A stretch of 64,000 nt of DNA from Pelagibacterium sediminicola. Its GTDB lineage: Bacteria; Pseudomonadota; Alphaproteobacteria; Rhizobiales; Devosiaceae. The stretch spans positions 248,001 through 312,000 of the forward strand of contig NZ_QMEL01000001.1 in NCBI RefSeq assembly GCF_003390885.1. Reading direction: 5' to 3'. A program made the translations under genes and the position numbers. Under the pieces are notes generated by a model, which worked only from the letters and a program-made list of their open reading frames with translations, was not told the DNA's origin and made no database searches. Positions 50,744 through 59,218 of this stretch are shown here, one piece after another (position 1 is the first letter of the stretch; every line of letters starts with the position of its first letter).

Positions 50744-51130
50744 ATGAAAACCACATATACCGGCGGGGCCGTTCTGGTGGTCGAGGACGACCCCCTTGTG
50801 AGGCTCGATACCGCGCTGGCGCTTTCGGACGCCGGGTTCGCGGTAATCGAGGCGGGCACCGCCGATGAAGCGATCGATATTCTCGCCGAGCGGAGACATA
50901 TCGGGCTCGTTTTCACCGATATCGAAACCCCGGGCCGCCACGACGGGCTCGACCTTGCCCGGATGGTGGCCGAGACGCGGCCCGATCTTCCGGTGCTGGT
51001 CACTTCCGGGCAGCGCCGGGCCGGGGGGCTCGACCCCAGGCGGTTTTTCGCCAAGCCCTATGACACGCGGGCCGTCATTGCACGGGCGCGGGCGCTGACG
51101 GCACGGCGGCGCAAGGGCCTTAACGCCTGA
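50744..51130 (+). CDS. Single-domain response regulator
   Basis: Receiver-only CheY-like protein of 128 residues. It has the acidic pocket VLVVEDDPLVRLD, the phospho-acceptor Asp in LVFTDIETPGRHDGLDL, Thr/Ser in VLVTSGQ and Lys in RFFAKPYDTR. No output domain. The partner kinase is not in the window. AAAAAAGATG forms the start region; GGAGG is present about 15 bases upstream. Function unknown. Confidence 0.9.
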   Translation: MKTTYTGGAVLVVEDDPLVRLDTALALSDAGFAVIEAGTADEAIDILAERRHIGLVFTDIETPGRHDGLDLARMVAETRPDLPVLVTSGQRRAGGLDPRRFFAKPYDTRAVIARARALTARRRKGLNA

Positions 51131-51135
51131 TTAAC
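51120..51135. promoter_or_regulatory. CtrA-like site TTAA-N7-TTAAC before the GH25 gene
   Basis: TTAACGCCTGATTAAC fits the CtrA full-site pattern TTAA-N7-TTAAC. It overlaps the stop codon of the response regulator gene and is about 90 bases before the GH25 lipoprotein start. Could be chance. Confidence 0.35.
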
Positions 51136-51222
51136 GCTTTTTGTGAGGGCCGCCTTAACGGAAAAGGCGGCAAGAAACCCTTTCACTCGGCATTTTATGC
51201 AAATTGAAGGGATTCTGCCGCC

Positions 51223-52065
51223 ATGCGCCTCGCCGCCCTGTCCATCTCGCGCAAAATTCCGGCTCGCGGGGTCCTGGCATTGCTGGGGGGGCTGGTGCTG
51301 GCGGGCACGCTCGCGGCGTGCGGTCACAACTACTATCCCTCGAAAGGCGACAGCAAACCCCATCCGGGGGTGGCGCGGGCCCATTCGATGCCCATCCACG
51401 GCATCGACGTCTCCCGGCATCAGGGCACGATCGACTGGCAGGCGGTGGCGCGGGCCGGAACCCGCTTTGCCTTCATCAAGGCGACCGACGGGGGCGACCA
51501 TCTCGACCCGCGCTTTCACGAGAACTGGCGCAAAGCGCGCGAGGCGGGCATTCCGCGCGGGGCCTATCACTTCGTTTACTGGTGCCGGCCTGCATCCGAA
51601 CAGGTGGCGTGGTTTGCCGCCAACGTTCCGGCGGAAACCGATGCGCTGCCCCCGGTGCTCGATCTTGAATGGAACAACGGATCGTCCTGCCGCCACTCGC
51701 TGACCCGCGAGGAGGTGCTCGAAAAGGTGCGCATCATGCTCGCCGGGATGGAAGCCCATACCGGCAAGGTGCCGATCATCTATACCGACATCAATTTCCA
51801 CCGCGACGTGCTCGAGGGCGTGCCGCTCGACAACCCCATGTGGCTGCGCTCGGTCGCCGCCCAACCCCACGAGCGCTACAAGAACCGCCCCTTCACCTTC
51901 TGGCAGTATACCCAGACCGGGCTCGTGCCGGGGGTGCGCGGCGGGGTGGACCGCAATGCCTTCAACGGTTCGGAACAGGACTGGATCCAGTTCTTCATGA
52001 CCGGGTGCGACCCGCGTAATTACCATGCGCTGGCCAGCCAGGGCCGGTGCACGATCCTCAAATAA
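51223..52065 (+). CDS. GH25-type lysozyme lipoprotein
   Basis: Predicted envelope muramidase. The N-terminus is a lipoprotein signal (RGVLALLGGLVLAGTLAACG) with lipobox LAAC. The mature part carries GH25 active-site acids in HGIDVSRHQGTIDW (Asp) and PVLDLEWNN (Asp-x-Glu), plus FAFIKATDGGDHLDPRFHEN and PFTFWQYTQTG. Length 280. Such proteins cut peptidoglycan glycan strands; a cell-division or remodelling role would suit the CtrA-like site upstream, but this is inference. Confidence 0.9.
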   Translation: MRLAALSISRKIPARGVLALLGGLVLAGTLAACGHNYYPSKGDSKPHPGVARAHSMPIHGIDVSRHQGTIDWQAVARAGTRFAFIKATDGGDHLDPRFHENWRKAREAGIPRGAYHFVYWCRPASEQVAWFAANVPAETDALPPVLDLEWNNGSSCRHSLTREEVLEKVRIMLAGMEAHTGKVPIIYTDINFHRDVLEGVPLDNPMWLRSVAAQPHERYKNRPFTFWQYTQTGLVPGVRGGVDRNAFNGSEQDWIQFFMTGCDPRNYHALASQGRCTILK

Positions 52066-52075
52066 TCGATGTGTG

Positions 52076-52101
52076 TCGGGGCTCTATCCCAGGAGCCCCG
52101 A
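52076..52101. terminator. Hairpin at convergent GH25/marC ends
   Basis: TCGGGGCTC (52076-52084) / GAGCCCCGA (52093-52101), a perfect 9-bp stem overlapping the marC stop codon, without a T run. Could act for both strands. Confidence 0.45.
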
Positions 52102-52710
52102 ATCGCGGATGCCGTCGAAGACGAACTGCACGGCGAGCGCGGTGAGCAGTATCCCCACGATCCGGGTGAGGACAGACAGCCCGGTCAGGCCCATGAGCTT
52201 CTGGATCGGAATGGCGACCAAAAGGGTCAGCCAGGCGATAAAGAGCGTCGCGACCAGCGCCACGAGCACCAGCCAGAACTCGATATCGCTCCCCGCCCCG
52301 GTGGTCAGAAGGATCACCGCGCTGATCGCGCCGGGCCCGGCCAGGAGCGGCATGGCGAGGGGAAAGACGGAAATATCGCGGCGCGTGCGGCCCTCGGCCT
52401 CTTCCTCGTCGGTCGTCCCGGTGCCGCCCGAATGGCGCGCGAACACCATGTCGATGGCAATGAGCAGCAACAGGATGCCGCCCGCCACCCGCAGGGCGGG
52501 TAGGGTGATGCCGAACAGATCGAGGATGACGCTGCCCACCAGCCCGAAAAACAGCAGGATGGCCGTGGCGATCGCAACGCCGCGCGTTGCAAAGACGAAC
52601 CGCTCGCGGCTGGTATTGCCCTGGGTGAGTCCGGCAAAGATGAAGGCGATGTCGGCCACCCCGACCGTTGCGAAAAAGGTCGCAAAGGCGACAAAGAACG
52701 TCGCGGTCAT
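52084..52710 (-). CDS. MarC/YhgN family integral membrane protein
   Basis: Six-helix inner-membrane protein of unclear function; the name comes from the mar locus, but multidrug resistance is not supported. Hydrophobic segments are regularly placed (FFVAFATFFATVGVADIAF, AIATAILLFFGLVGSVILDL, LRVAGGILLLLIAIDMVF, LVLVALVATLFIAWLTLLV). The family-typical FPLAMPLLAGPGAISAVIL is present. Length 208. A hydrophilic linker (GTGTTDEEEAEGRTRR) divides the two halves. Confidence 0.9.
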   Translation of the reverse strand: MTATFFVAFATFFATVGVADIAFIFAGLTQGNTSRERFVFATRGVAIATAILLFFGLVGSVILDLFGITLPALRVAGGILLLLIAIDMVFARHSGGTGTTDEEEAEGRTRRDISVFPLAMPLLAGPGAISAVILLTTGAGSDIEFWLVLVALVATLFIAWLTLLVAIPIQKLMGLTGLSVLTRIVGILLTALAVQFVFDGIRDSGLLG

Positions 52711-52721
52711 TTCAGCCCCCC

Positions 52722-52737
52722 TGTTCCACGTGAATCA
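52722..52737. other. parS-like 16-mer upstream of marC
   Basis: TGTTCCACGTGAATCA matches 14 of 16 positions of TGTTTCACGTGAAACA, and 15 of the variant with C at position 5. It lies 12 bases before the marC start. Similar sites occur at 46.8 and 63.2 kb. Confidence 0.4.
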
Positions 52738-52779
52738 GTTTCCTCCCTGTCGCGCCCACTTTTGCCGGAAGCGCTCCCA

Positions 52780-53026
52780 GGTCTTTTCAGGCTTTGGTGG
52801 AAATGGTGCGGGTCGGTGCACGATCCCAATCTCTATCTCCAATGTCACCCCGGGATTTATTCCCGGGGTCCAGTGCGATGCAAAGCGCGTCCGCCGTATT
52901 TGCGTTTCCATCAAAACCTGAAACACCCTAGAGCTCCTGTTTTGATGGAATCAAAACAGGAGCTCTAGGTCTTTGTTATATCGCGTTTCCGAACCGCATA
53001 AATGGTATCCACTTATGCTGGAAACG
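52780..53026. repeat. Composite repeat: family A copy 6 joined to family C copy 3
   Basis: 52780-52928 is an A element with ends GGTCTTTTCAGGCTTTGGTG and GTTTCCATCAAAACCTGAAA, and inner palindrome TGTCACCCCGGGATTTATTC plus CCGGGGTCCA. From 52927 a C element begins with a perfect 20-bp stem (52927-52946 / 52950-52969) around a GGA loop, then TCTTTGTTATATCGCGTTTC and a TATCCACTTATGCTGGAAAC tail up to the gshB stop. The gap has no gene. Confidence 0.8.
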
Positions 53027-53968
53027 CTAGCGCCTCGCCTCGATGGCGTCCCAGATCATCGCCGCGATGTCGGGGCCGCCGAAGCGCTTCACCTCACGAA
53101 TCCCGGTGGGGGAGGTGACGTTGATCTCGGTGAGGTAATCGCCGATGACGTCGATGCCCACGAAAATGAGGTCGCGCTTTCTAAGCTCGGGGGCGATGAT
53201 CTCGCAGATCTCGTGTTCGCGTTTTGTCAATTCGGAAAGCTCGGGCCGACCGCCAGCGTGCATGTTGGAGCGCACTTCGCCCTCCTGGGGCACGCGGTTG
53301 AGCCCGGCCACCGGCTTTCCATCGACGATGATGATGCGCTTGTCGCCCTTCCTTACCTCGGGGAGATAGCGCTGCACCATGAAGGGTTCGCGGAAATTGG
53401 CCTCGAACATTTCAAGGAGCGAGCCGAGATTTTCGTCGTCGGGCTTGATGCGGAACACGCCCGCCCCGCCATTGCCGAACAGGGGTTTTAGAACGATATC
53501 GCCGAATTCGGCGCGAAAGGCGCGGATTTCCCGTTCGTCGCGGGTAATGAGGGTATCGGGCATCAGGTCGGGAAAGCTGGTGACGAGGATCTTTTCCGGG
53601 GCGTTGCGCACCTCGCGCGGGTGGTTGACCACCAGCGTCTTGGGGTGGACCAGCTCGAGCATGTGGGTGGTGGTGATATAGTGCATGTCGAAAGGCGGGT
53701 CCTGGCGGAGCAGGATCACGTCGAGCGTTGCAAGGTCGGTCTTTTGCCAGTCCTCAAGCGCGAAATGGAGGCCCTTGTCCTTGTCGTCGACCTTGATGGC
53801 GTGCACCCGCGCGGTGACGCTCGTTCCACGCTGGGCGAGCGAGGCGGGGGTGTAATAGAACAGCTCATGGCCGCGCGCCTGGGCTTCGAGCATCAGGGCA
53901 AAGCTCGAATCGCCCAGGGGGTTGATGGTTTCGATGGGGTCCATCTGGACGGCGATGGAAAGCGGCAT
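53027..53968 (-). CDS. gshB: Glutathione synthetase
   Basis: ATP-grasp enzyme adding glycine to gamma-glutamylcysteine. The start [20 protein letters not shown] is typical, with [29 protein letters not shown], the ATP-grasp loop [15 protein letters not shown] and [20 protein letters not shown], ending [15 protein letters not shown]. Length 313. It follows yraN/rsmI on the same strand, as in many alphaproteobacteria. Confidence 0.97.
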   Translation of the reverse strand: MPLSIAVQMDPIETINPLGDSSFALMLEAQARGHELFYYTPASLAQRGTSVTARVHAIKVDDKDKGLHFALEDWQKTDLATLDVILLRQDPPFDMHYITTTHMLELVHPKTLVVNHPREVRNAPEKILVTSFPDLMPDTLITRDEREIRAFRAEFGDIVLKPLFGNGGAGVFRIKPDDENLGSLLEMFEANFREPFMVQRYLPEVRKGDKRIIIVDGKPVAGLNRVPQEGEVRSNMHAGGRPELSELTKREHEICEIIAPELRKRDLIFVGIDVIGDYLTEINVTSPTGIREVKRFGGPDIAAMIWDAIEARR

Positions 53969-53992
53969 GGAAGAACTCCGGGACGTAAAAGA

Positions 53993-54373
53993 TCAGGACA
54001 GGGAAAAGGCATTTTCCAGATGGTGCGGCCAGCGGCCCTTTGCCAGCACTATGACATCGAATCGGCAATCCAGCCCTGAAAATTCGGGGCGGGTGGCAAG
54101 GAACCATTGTGCGGCCTTTGCGATCCGGGCCGTGTTGACCGCCTCGAATGCGGCAGCGTCGATGGATTTGCGGTGCTTGACCTCGGCAAAGACCAGCAGC
54201 GCGCCCCGCCGCGCGACGATATCGATTTCCCCAACCGGGGTCTTTAAACGCCGTGAGAGGATAGAGAAGCACTTGAGCCTCAGATAGAGCGCGGCCAGCG
54301 TCTCGGCGCGCCGCCCGGCGCGTTCGGCGCGCAAGCGTTCAGGTGCGGGCTTTGAGCGCGAGCGCGGCATCAT
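53993..54373 (-). CDS. UPF0102 / YraN family endonuclease-like protein
   Basis: Small RecB-like nuclease fold of unknown role. The nuclease-type core is ILSRRLKTPVGEIDIVARRG, with LLVFAEVKHRKSIDAAA giving the Asp ... Glu-x-Lys triad. The ATG at 54373 overlaps the rsmI coding end by 35 bases and gives 126 residues. Standard partner of rsmI and gshB. Confidence 0.9.
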   Translation of the reverse strand: MMPRSRSKPAPERLRAERAGRRAETLAALYLRLKCFSILSRRLKTPVGEIDIVARRGALLVFAEVKHRKSIDAAAFEAVNTARIAKAAQWFLATRPEFSGLDCRFDVIVLAKGRWPHHLENAFSLS

Positions 54374-55220
54374 AGACCTCCTTGCGCTTGAGGGCGTGCC
54401 GGGCGGTGATCTCGTCCACCGCGACGCGCAGCGGATTGTCCTTGAGGGCGGCTTCCAGTTCGGCGCGCCAGTCGGTGGCGCCCGCCGTCTCCCCCTTGGC
54501 CGCGCCGGCAACGAGGATCACCGCCTCGCCCTTTGTCTCGCCCGAAAACCGGTCGGCGAGTTCGCCCAGCGTGCCCGGGATAAAGCGCTCGAATTTCTTG
54601 GTCAGCTCCAGCGCGACCACGCCCTGCCGGCCCGTACCGAACGCTTTGGCCATATCGGCGAGCGCCGCGCCCAGCCGGCGGGGGGATTCGTAAAAGACCA
54701 GCGTTTCGGGGTGGGCGGCGAGGGGGGAAAGCGCGTTGACGCGCTGGCCGGTTTTTGGCGGCAGGAAGCCGAAAAAGGAAAAGGCATCGGTGGGCAGCCC
54801 CGCGCCGGCCAGCGCCGCGAGCAGTGCGGAAGGACCGGGGACCGGAAAGACCGGCAGGCCCTTTTCGCGCGCGGCGCGGACCAGCGGGAAGCCGGGATCG
54901 GACAAGAGCGGGGTGCCAGCGTCCGACACCAGCGCGATCACCGCGCCCGCTTCGAGCCGCGAAAGAATGTCGGCGACCCGCGCGCGCTCGTTGTGCTCAT
55001 GGAGCGGGGAGCGCGGGGTCCTGATGGCGTAGGCATCGAAAAGCCGGGCGGTGTGGCGCGTATCCTCGCACAGCACCAGATCGGCGCTGGCCAGAATATC
55101 GAGGGCGCGCAGGGTGATATCCCGAAGGTTTCCGATCGGGGTGGCGACGAGATAAAGCCCCGGCGCGGGCCGCACCGGTGCAATGGTCTGGCTGGCTATG
55201 GCGTAATGGCTTGACGTCAA
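54339..55220 (-). CDS. rsmI: 16S rRNA (cytidine-2'-O)-methyltransferase RsmI
   Basis: Tetrapyrrole-methylase-fold enzyme methylating C1402 of 16S rRNA. The family start GLYLVATPIGNLRDITLRAL is present, then LVLCEDTRHTARLF, VSDAGTPLLSDPG, PGPSALLAALAGAGLPTDAF and FYESPRRLG. Length 293, with a TTG start at 55220 and no clear RBS. The divergent neighbour is the LpoA-like lipoprotein gene, a pairing found in many proteobacteria. Confidence 0.95.
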   Translation of the reverse strand: MTSSHYAIASQTIAPVRPAPGLYLVATPIGNLRDITLRALDILASADLVLCEDTRHTARLFDAYAIRTPRSPLHEHNERARVADILSRLEAGAVIALVSDAGTPLLSDPGFPLVRAAREKGLPVFPVPGPSALLAALAGAGLPTDAFSFFGFLPPKTGQRVNALSPLAAHPETLVFYESPRRLGAALADMAKAFGTGRQGVVALELTKKFERFIPGTLGELADRFSGETKGEAVILVAGAAKGETAGATDWRAELEAALKDNPLRVAVDEITARHALKRKEVYDAALALKART

Positions 55221-55306
55221 ATCCGGCCCCTTTTTCCCGAAGGGCAGTCTTAGGCGGGGCGGGGTGCTTTGTCGAGGCGGCGAATCAGGTCAGACTCCGG
55301 GCCACC

Positions 55307-56611
55307 ATGGCCGCAACCCGCAACCCGCTTTTCGTTCTGGCCCGCTTCGCTCTGGGCGTGGCAACGCTTGGCGTTGCAGCCTGTTCGCCGTCCGCCGAAT
55401 TCGGGCTGCCGCGTGGGCTCGATTTTCCCGCCCCCGATGCCCAGCCGGCCGCCGCATCCTCAACGCTTGCCCCGGCGCGGGGCGAGGTGATCGGCAGGGG
55501 GCCGGTGCGGGTTGCGCTGATCCTGCCGCTTTCGGGCGCAGGGAACGCGGCCAGTGCGGGGCGCGCCATGGCCAATGGCGCGCGGCTGGCGGTCGATTTC
55601 ATCGAGCGGTCGGGGGCGGCCAATATCCATATCGTCTTAAAGGATTCCGGGGCCGACGAGACCCGCGCCCGCGCCGCCGCGCAAGAGGCGGTCGATGAAG
55701 GGGCAAGCCTTGTTCTGGGGCCGTTGCGCGCGGGCGCCGTTCGGGGCGCGGGCGCGGTGGCGCAGGCCGCCAATATTCCGCTGATCGGGTTTTCAAACAC
55801 CGGTTCGGTGGCCCGGCCCGGCGTTTACCTTTTATCGGTGTTGCCCGAAACCGAAACCATGCGCGGACTTTCCTTTGCCCGCGCGCAAGGCAAACGCGCG
55901 GCGGCGGCGCTGGTGCCCGCCAACGCCTATGGCGAGGCGATGGGGGATGCCTTCCAGCGCGCGGCGCGCGAACTGGGCATGCCGGTGCGCGGGGTTTTTG
56001 CCTTTGCCAATGAGGCCGAGGCGCGCAGGCAGGTCGAGGCCCTGGTGCCGCAAATGATGGCCGGGCAGATCGATACGCTCTTTCTGCCCGACCGCGCCAC
56101 GGCCCCCAGCTTTGCCATCCTGCTCGAAGCGGCGGGGGTGCCGCGCGAACAGCTGATGATTGTGGGGTCGAGCGAATGGGCGGGGGACGGCCCCATCCAT
56201 TCCCAACTCTGGCTTGCGGGTGCGTTCTACCCTTCCATCGATCCGGCGGGGCTTGAAGCGATCACGCCCGATTATCGCGCCCGGTTCGGGAGCGAACCCG
56301 GCCAGCTTGCAACGATCGCCTATTCGGCGGTGCTTTTGGCCTCCAATTCGGCGCTCTCGGGGACCCAGCCGCGCTATGGCCCCCATGTGCTGCTTTCGCC
56401 CGCCGGCTTCAATGGCCGCGACGGGCTGTTCCGTTTCCATTACGACGGGCGCGGGGAATACGGGCTGGTCATCAACCGGGTAGCGGCGGGAGGGGCCGAG
56501 ATCGCCGATCCGGCCCGCCTCGGCGGATTGACGCGGAACGCGGCGGGCTCATCGGCGGGCGGCGGCGCTATTCCCCCGGTGGGCAGCAGTCTTTTGCCGC
56601 GCGCTTATTAG
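55307..56611 (+). CDS. Penicillin-binding protein activator-like lipoprotein (LpoA type)
   Basis: Lipoprotein with a type I periplasmic-binding fold; LpoA proteins stimulate class A PBPs. Signal and lipobox: FVLARFALGVATLGVAACS. The domain begins VRVALILPLSGAGNAASAGRA, with FSNTGSVARPGVYLLSVLPE and MIVGSSEWAGDGPIHSQLW. Start at the ATG 55307 (MAATRNPLF), 434 residues. Compared with E. coli LpoA it lacks the N-terminal helical repeat domain. Divergent from rsmI; its stop overlaps hemW by 4 bases in opposite orientation. Confidence 0.87.
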   Translation: MAATRNPLFVLARFALGVATLGVAACSPSAEFGLPRGLDFPAPDAQPAAASSTLAPARGEVIGRGPVRVALILPLSGAGNAASAGRAMANGARLAVDFIERSGAANIHIVLKDSGADETRARAAAQEAVDEGASLVLGPLRAGAVRGAGAVAQAANIPLIGFSNTGSVARPGVYLLSVLPETETMRGLSFARAQGKRAAAALVPANAYGEAMGDAFQRAARELGMPVRGVFAFANEAEARRQVEALVPQMMAGQIDTLFLPDRATAPSFAILLEAAGVPREQLMIVGSSEWAGDGPIHSQLWLAGAFYPSIDPAGLEAITPDYRARFGSEPGQLATIAYSAVLLASNSALSGTQPRYGPHVLLSPAGFNGRDGLFRFHYDGRGEYGLVINRVAAGGAEIADPARLGGLTRNAAGSSAGGGAIPPVGSSLLPRAY

Positions 56612-57759
56612 GCCGCCAGATCCGCGACCACTGCGTCGAGCACCGGCCAGCCCTTTTCGGTCACGCGCAAGCGGCCATTGGAGAGGGTTTCGATAAAGCC
56701 GATATCCATCAGGTGAGCGATCTGGATCTCGGTCAGCGGACGGCGGGCGAGGGCCCTGTAGCGGTTGGGATCGATCCCTTCGCGCAGACGCAGGCCCATG
56801 ACGAGATATTCGTCCCCCTCCTCGTCCCAGGTGAGATTGTCGTCATTGACCAGCCCGTCGCCGGCCTCCATCACCTTGTCCCACCATTTGAACGGCATCT
56901 TCTCGGCCGCCGTTGCGTGGCGCACCCCGCCGATCAGCAGCCTTCCATGGGCGCCCGGCCCGATCCCGGCATATTCGCCATAGCGCCAGTAGATGAGATT
57001 ATGGCGGCTTTCCTGGCCGGGCCGTGCGTGGTTGGAAATCTCGTAGGCGGGCAGTCCGTAGGACACGGTGCGCGCCTGGGTCAGCTCGAACATATCGGCG
57101 GAAAGGTCCTCGGACGGCATTTTGAGCTTTCCAGCCCGAAACAGATCGAAATAGCGCGTGCCGGGCTCGATGCCGAGCTGGTAGAGCGAGAGATGGCCCG
57201 CCGAAAGCGCCAGCGCGTCGGTCAGCTCGTCATCCCATTGATCGAGCGTCTGGTCGGGGCGGGCGTAGATGATGTCAAAGCTCGAACGGGGAAAGATCGA
57301 TTGCGCGAGCCTTACGGCGGCCACCGCGTCATCGACGGTGTGGAGCCGCCCCAGCCGCGCCAGCGGTTCGGGCCTGAGCGACTGGACGCCGAGCGAAACG
57401 CGGTTGACCCCGGCGGCGCGGTAGCCGCGAAAACGGTCCGCCTCGACCGAGGTGGGGTTGGCTTCGAGCGTTATCTCGGCGGTGTCGGAGACCTGCCAGT
57501 TTTTGGCGATCGCATCGAGGATCGCAGCCGTCGATCGGGGGTTCATCAGCGAGGGGGTTCCGCCGCCGAAAAAGATCGATTCCACCAGCCGCCCCGGCGC
57601 GCGGGCCGCCGTCGTCTCGATTTCCTGTATATAAGCGGAAACGAAACTCTCCTCGTCGAACGCGCCGCGATGGACGTGGGAGTTGAAGTCGCAATAGGGG
57701 CATTTGGCCGCGCAGAACGGCCAGTGCACATAGACCCCGAAGGCGGTGTTGGCGCTCAA
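56608..57759 (-). CDS. hemW: Radical SAM heme chaperone HemW
   Basis: Radical-SAM protein that transfers heme to client enzymes; often misnamed coproporphyrinogen oxidase. The CxxxCxxC cluster motif is [17 protein letters not shown], followed by [13 protein letters not shown] and [15 protein letters not shown]. Shorter than HemN (383 residues). The TTG start overlaps the rdgB stop (TTGA). The C-terminal winged-helix-like part ([18 protein letters not shown]) is intact. Confidence 0.93.
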   Translation of the reverse strand: MSANTAFGVYVHWPFCAAKCPYCDFNSHVHRGAFDEESFVSAYIQEIETTAARAPGRLVESIFFGGGTPSLMNPRSTAAILDAIAKNWQVSDTAEITLEANPTSVEADRFRGYRAAGVNRVSLGVQSLRPEPLARLGRLHTVDDAVAAVRLAQSIFPRSSFDIIYARPDQTLDQWDDELTDALALSAGHLSLYQLGIEPGTRYFDLFRAGKLKMPSEDLSADMFELTQARTVSYGLPAYEISNHARPGQESRHNLIYWRYGEYAGIGPGAHGRLLIGGVRHATAAEKMPFKWWDKVMEAGDGLVNDDNLTWDEEGDEYLVMGLRLREGIDPNRYRALARRPLTEIQIAHLMDIGFIETLSNGRLRVTEKGWPVLDAVVADLAA

Positions 57760-58391
57760 AGGACGGCCTTTACGAATTTGGCAAAGGCGCGGGCGCGGTG
57801 GGAAAGCCCCTCCTTGCCGGGCGCCCAGGAATGCTTTTGCTCCGGCGTCATCTCGCCGAAGGTTTTTTGGTGACCATCGGGCAGGAATACAGGGTCGTAG
57901 CCATGCCCCAGATCGCCGCGCGGCGGCCAGACCAGCGTGCCCGGTACGATGCCTTCAAAGATCATGTCGCGCCCATCGGGCAGCGCGAGGCACAAGACCG
58001 CATTGAACCGGGCGCGGCGCTGATCGGGTTCGGTCGCGCCTTTTTCGGCCAGAAGGTCCTCGACCCTTTGCATGGCGTTCAGAAAATTGCGCGGCACCCC
58101 GGCCCAGTCGGCGGTATAGACCCCCGGCGCGCCGTCGAGCGCGTCGACCGAAATCCCCGAATCATCGGAAAGCGCGACGGTGCCGGTGGCCCGGGCCGCC
58201 GCGTGGGCCTTCAGGCGCGCGTTCTCGATGAAACTCGTGCCGGTCTCCTCGGGCTCGTCGAGCCCCAGTTCACCCGCCGAGACGATATCGAGGCCGAAAT
58301 CCTTGAGCATGTCCTGAAATTCGGCCAGCTTGCCCGCATTGTGGGTCGCGAGCACCAGCCGGTCGCCGCGTGAAAGCCTGAAATCGCTCAT
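57756..58391 (-). CDS. rdgB: dITP/XTP pyrophosphatase (RdgB/HAM1)
   Basis: House-cleaning enzyme hydrolysing non-canonical purine nucleoside triphosphates. It shows [52 protein letters not shown] and [12 protein letters not shown]. Length 211. It overlaps rph by 4 bases and hemW by 4 bases; the rph-rdgB-hemW order is typical of alphaproteobacteria. Confidence 0.96.
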   Translation of the reverse strand: MSDFRLSRGDRLVLATHNAGKLAEFQDMLKDFGLDIVSAGELGLDEPEETGTSFIENARLKAHAAARATGTVALSDDSGISVDALDGAPGVYTADWAGVPRNFLNAMQRVEDLLAEKGATEPDQRRARFNAVLCLALPDGRDMIFEGIVPGTLVWPPRGDLGHGYDPVFLPDGHQKTFGEMTPEQKHSWAPGKEGLSHRARAFAKFVKAVL

Positions 58392-59110
58392 CCTGCCGCC
58401 TCCAGCGCCGCTTTCTGGAGGACGACCAGTTCGGAAATACCCTTTTGCGCCAGCGCCAGGAGCTGCGCGAACTGGTCGGCCGAAAAGGGTTCGCCCTCGG
58501 CGGTGCCCTGGATTTCAACGAACCGCCCGTCGCCTGTCAGAACGAAATTGGCATCGGTTTCCGCTTCGCTGTCCTCGAGATAGTCGAGATCGAGCACGGG
58601 GGTCCCGCGATAAACCCCGCACGAGACCGCCGCCACGTGATCGCGGATCGGATCGGCCTTCAAGAGAGAGCGAGCGCCCATCCAGTCCACCGCCTGCCTG
58701 AGCGCAACGAACGCACCGGTGATGGCGGCGGTACGGGTGCCGCCATCGGCCTCGAGCACGTCGCAATCCAAAATGATCTGGTTTTCGCCCAGCTTTGCCA
58801 GATCGACCACGGCGCGTAAGGACCGCCCGATGAGGCGCTGGATTTCCTGGGTGCGCCCCGATTGCCTGCCGCTGGCCGCCTCGCGGCGGGTGCGCGTGCC
58901 GGTGGCGCGCGGCAGCATGCCGTATTCGGCGGTCACCCACCCCTCGCCCATGCCGCGCCGCCAGGAGGGCACCGTTGTTTCCACGGTTGCCGTGACCAGA
59001 ACCCGCGTGCGCCCGAACGCGACAAGGCATGAGCCTTCCGCCTGGGGCGCAGCGCCCGGAGACAAGGAAACTTCGCGCAACTGATCTAGGGCGCGTCCGC
59101 TGGGCCGCAT
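58388..59110 (-). CDS. rph: Ribonuclease PH
   Basis: Phosphate-dependent 3' exoribonuclease for tRNA maturation. The start [20 protein letters not shown], then [38 protein letters not shown] and [21 protein letters not shown] are family signatures. Length 240. It is divergent from hrcA, with a CtrA-like site in between. Confidence 0.97.
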   Translation of the reverse strand: MRPSGRALDQLREVSLSPGAAPQAEGSCLVAFGRTRVLVTATVETTVPSWRRGMGEGWVTAEYGMLPRATGTRTRREAASGRQSGRTQEIQRLIGRSLRAVVDLAKLGENQIILDCDVLEADGGTRTAAITGAFVALRQAVDWMGARSLLKADPIRDHVAAVSCGVYRGTPVLDLDYLEDSEAETDANFVLTGDGRFVEIQGTAEGEPFSADQFAQLLALAQKGISELVVLQKAALEAAG

Positions 59111-59144
59111 GGGAAACTCTTTTGTTCTGGTCTTCCGAAAATGG

Positions 59145-59160
59145 TTAAACGCCTCTTAAC
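59145..59160. promoter_or_regulatory. CtrA-like site in the rph/hrcA divergent gap
   Basis: TTAAACGCCTCTTAAC fits TTAA-N7-TTAAC. It is 35 bases upstream of rph and 59 bases upstream of hrcA, so either could be affected. No experimental support; the motif is short. Confidence 0.4.
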
Positions 59161-59218
59161 GCCTCGTTGGCCGCCGAACAAGCGCACCGCCCTTGGCGCG
59201 GGTCCTGTTTTTTCCTAA

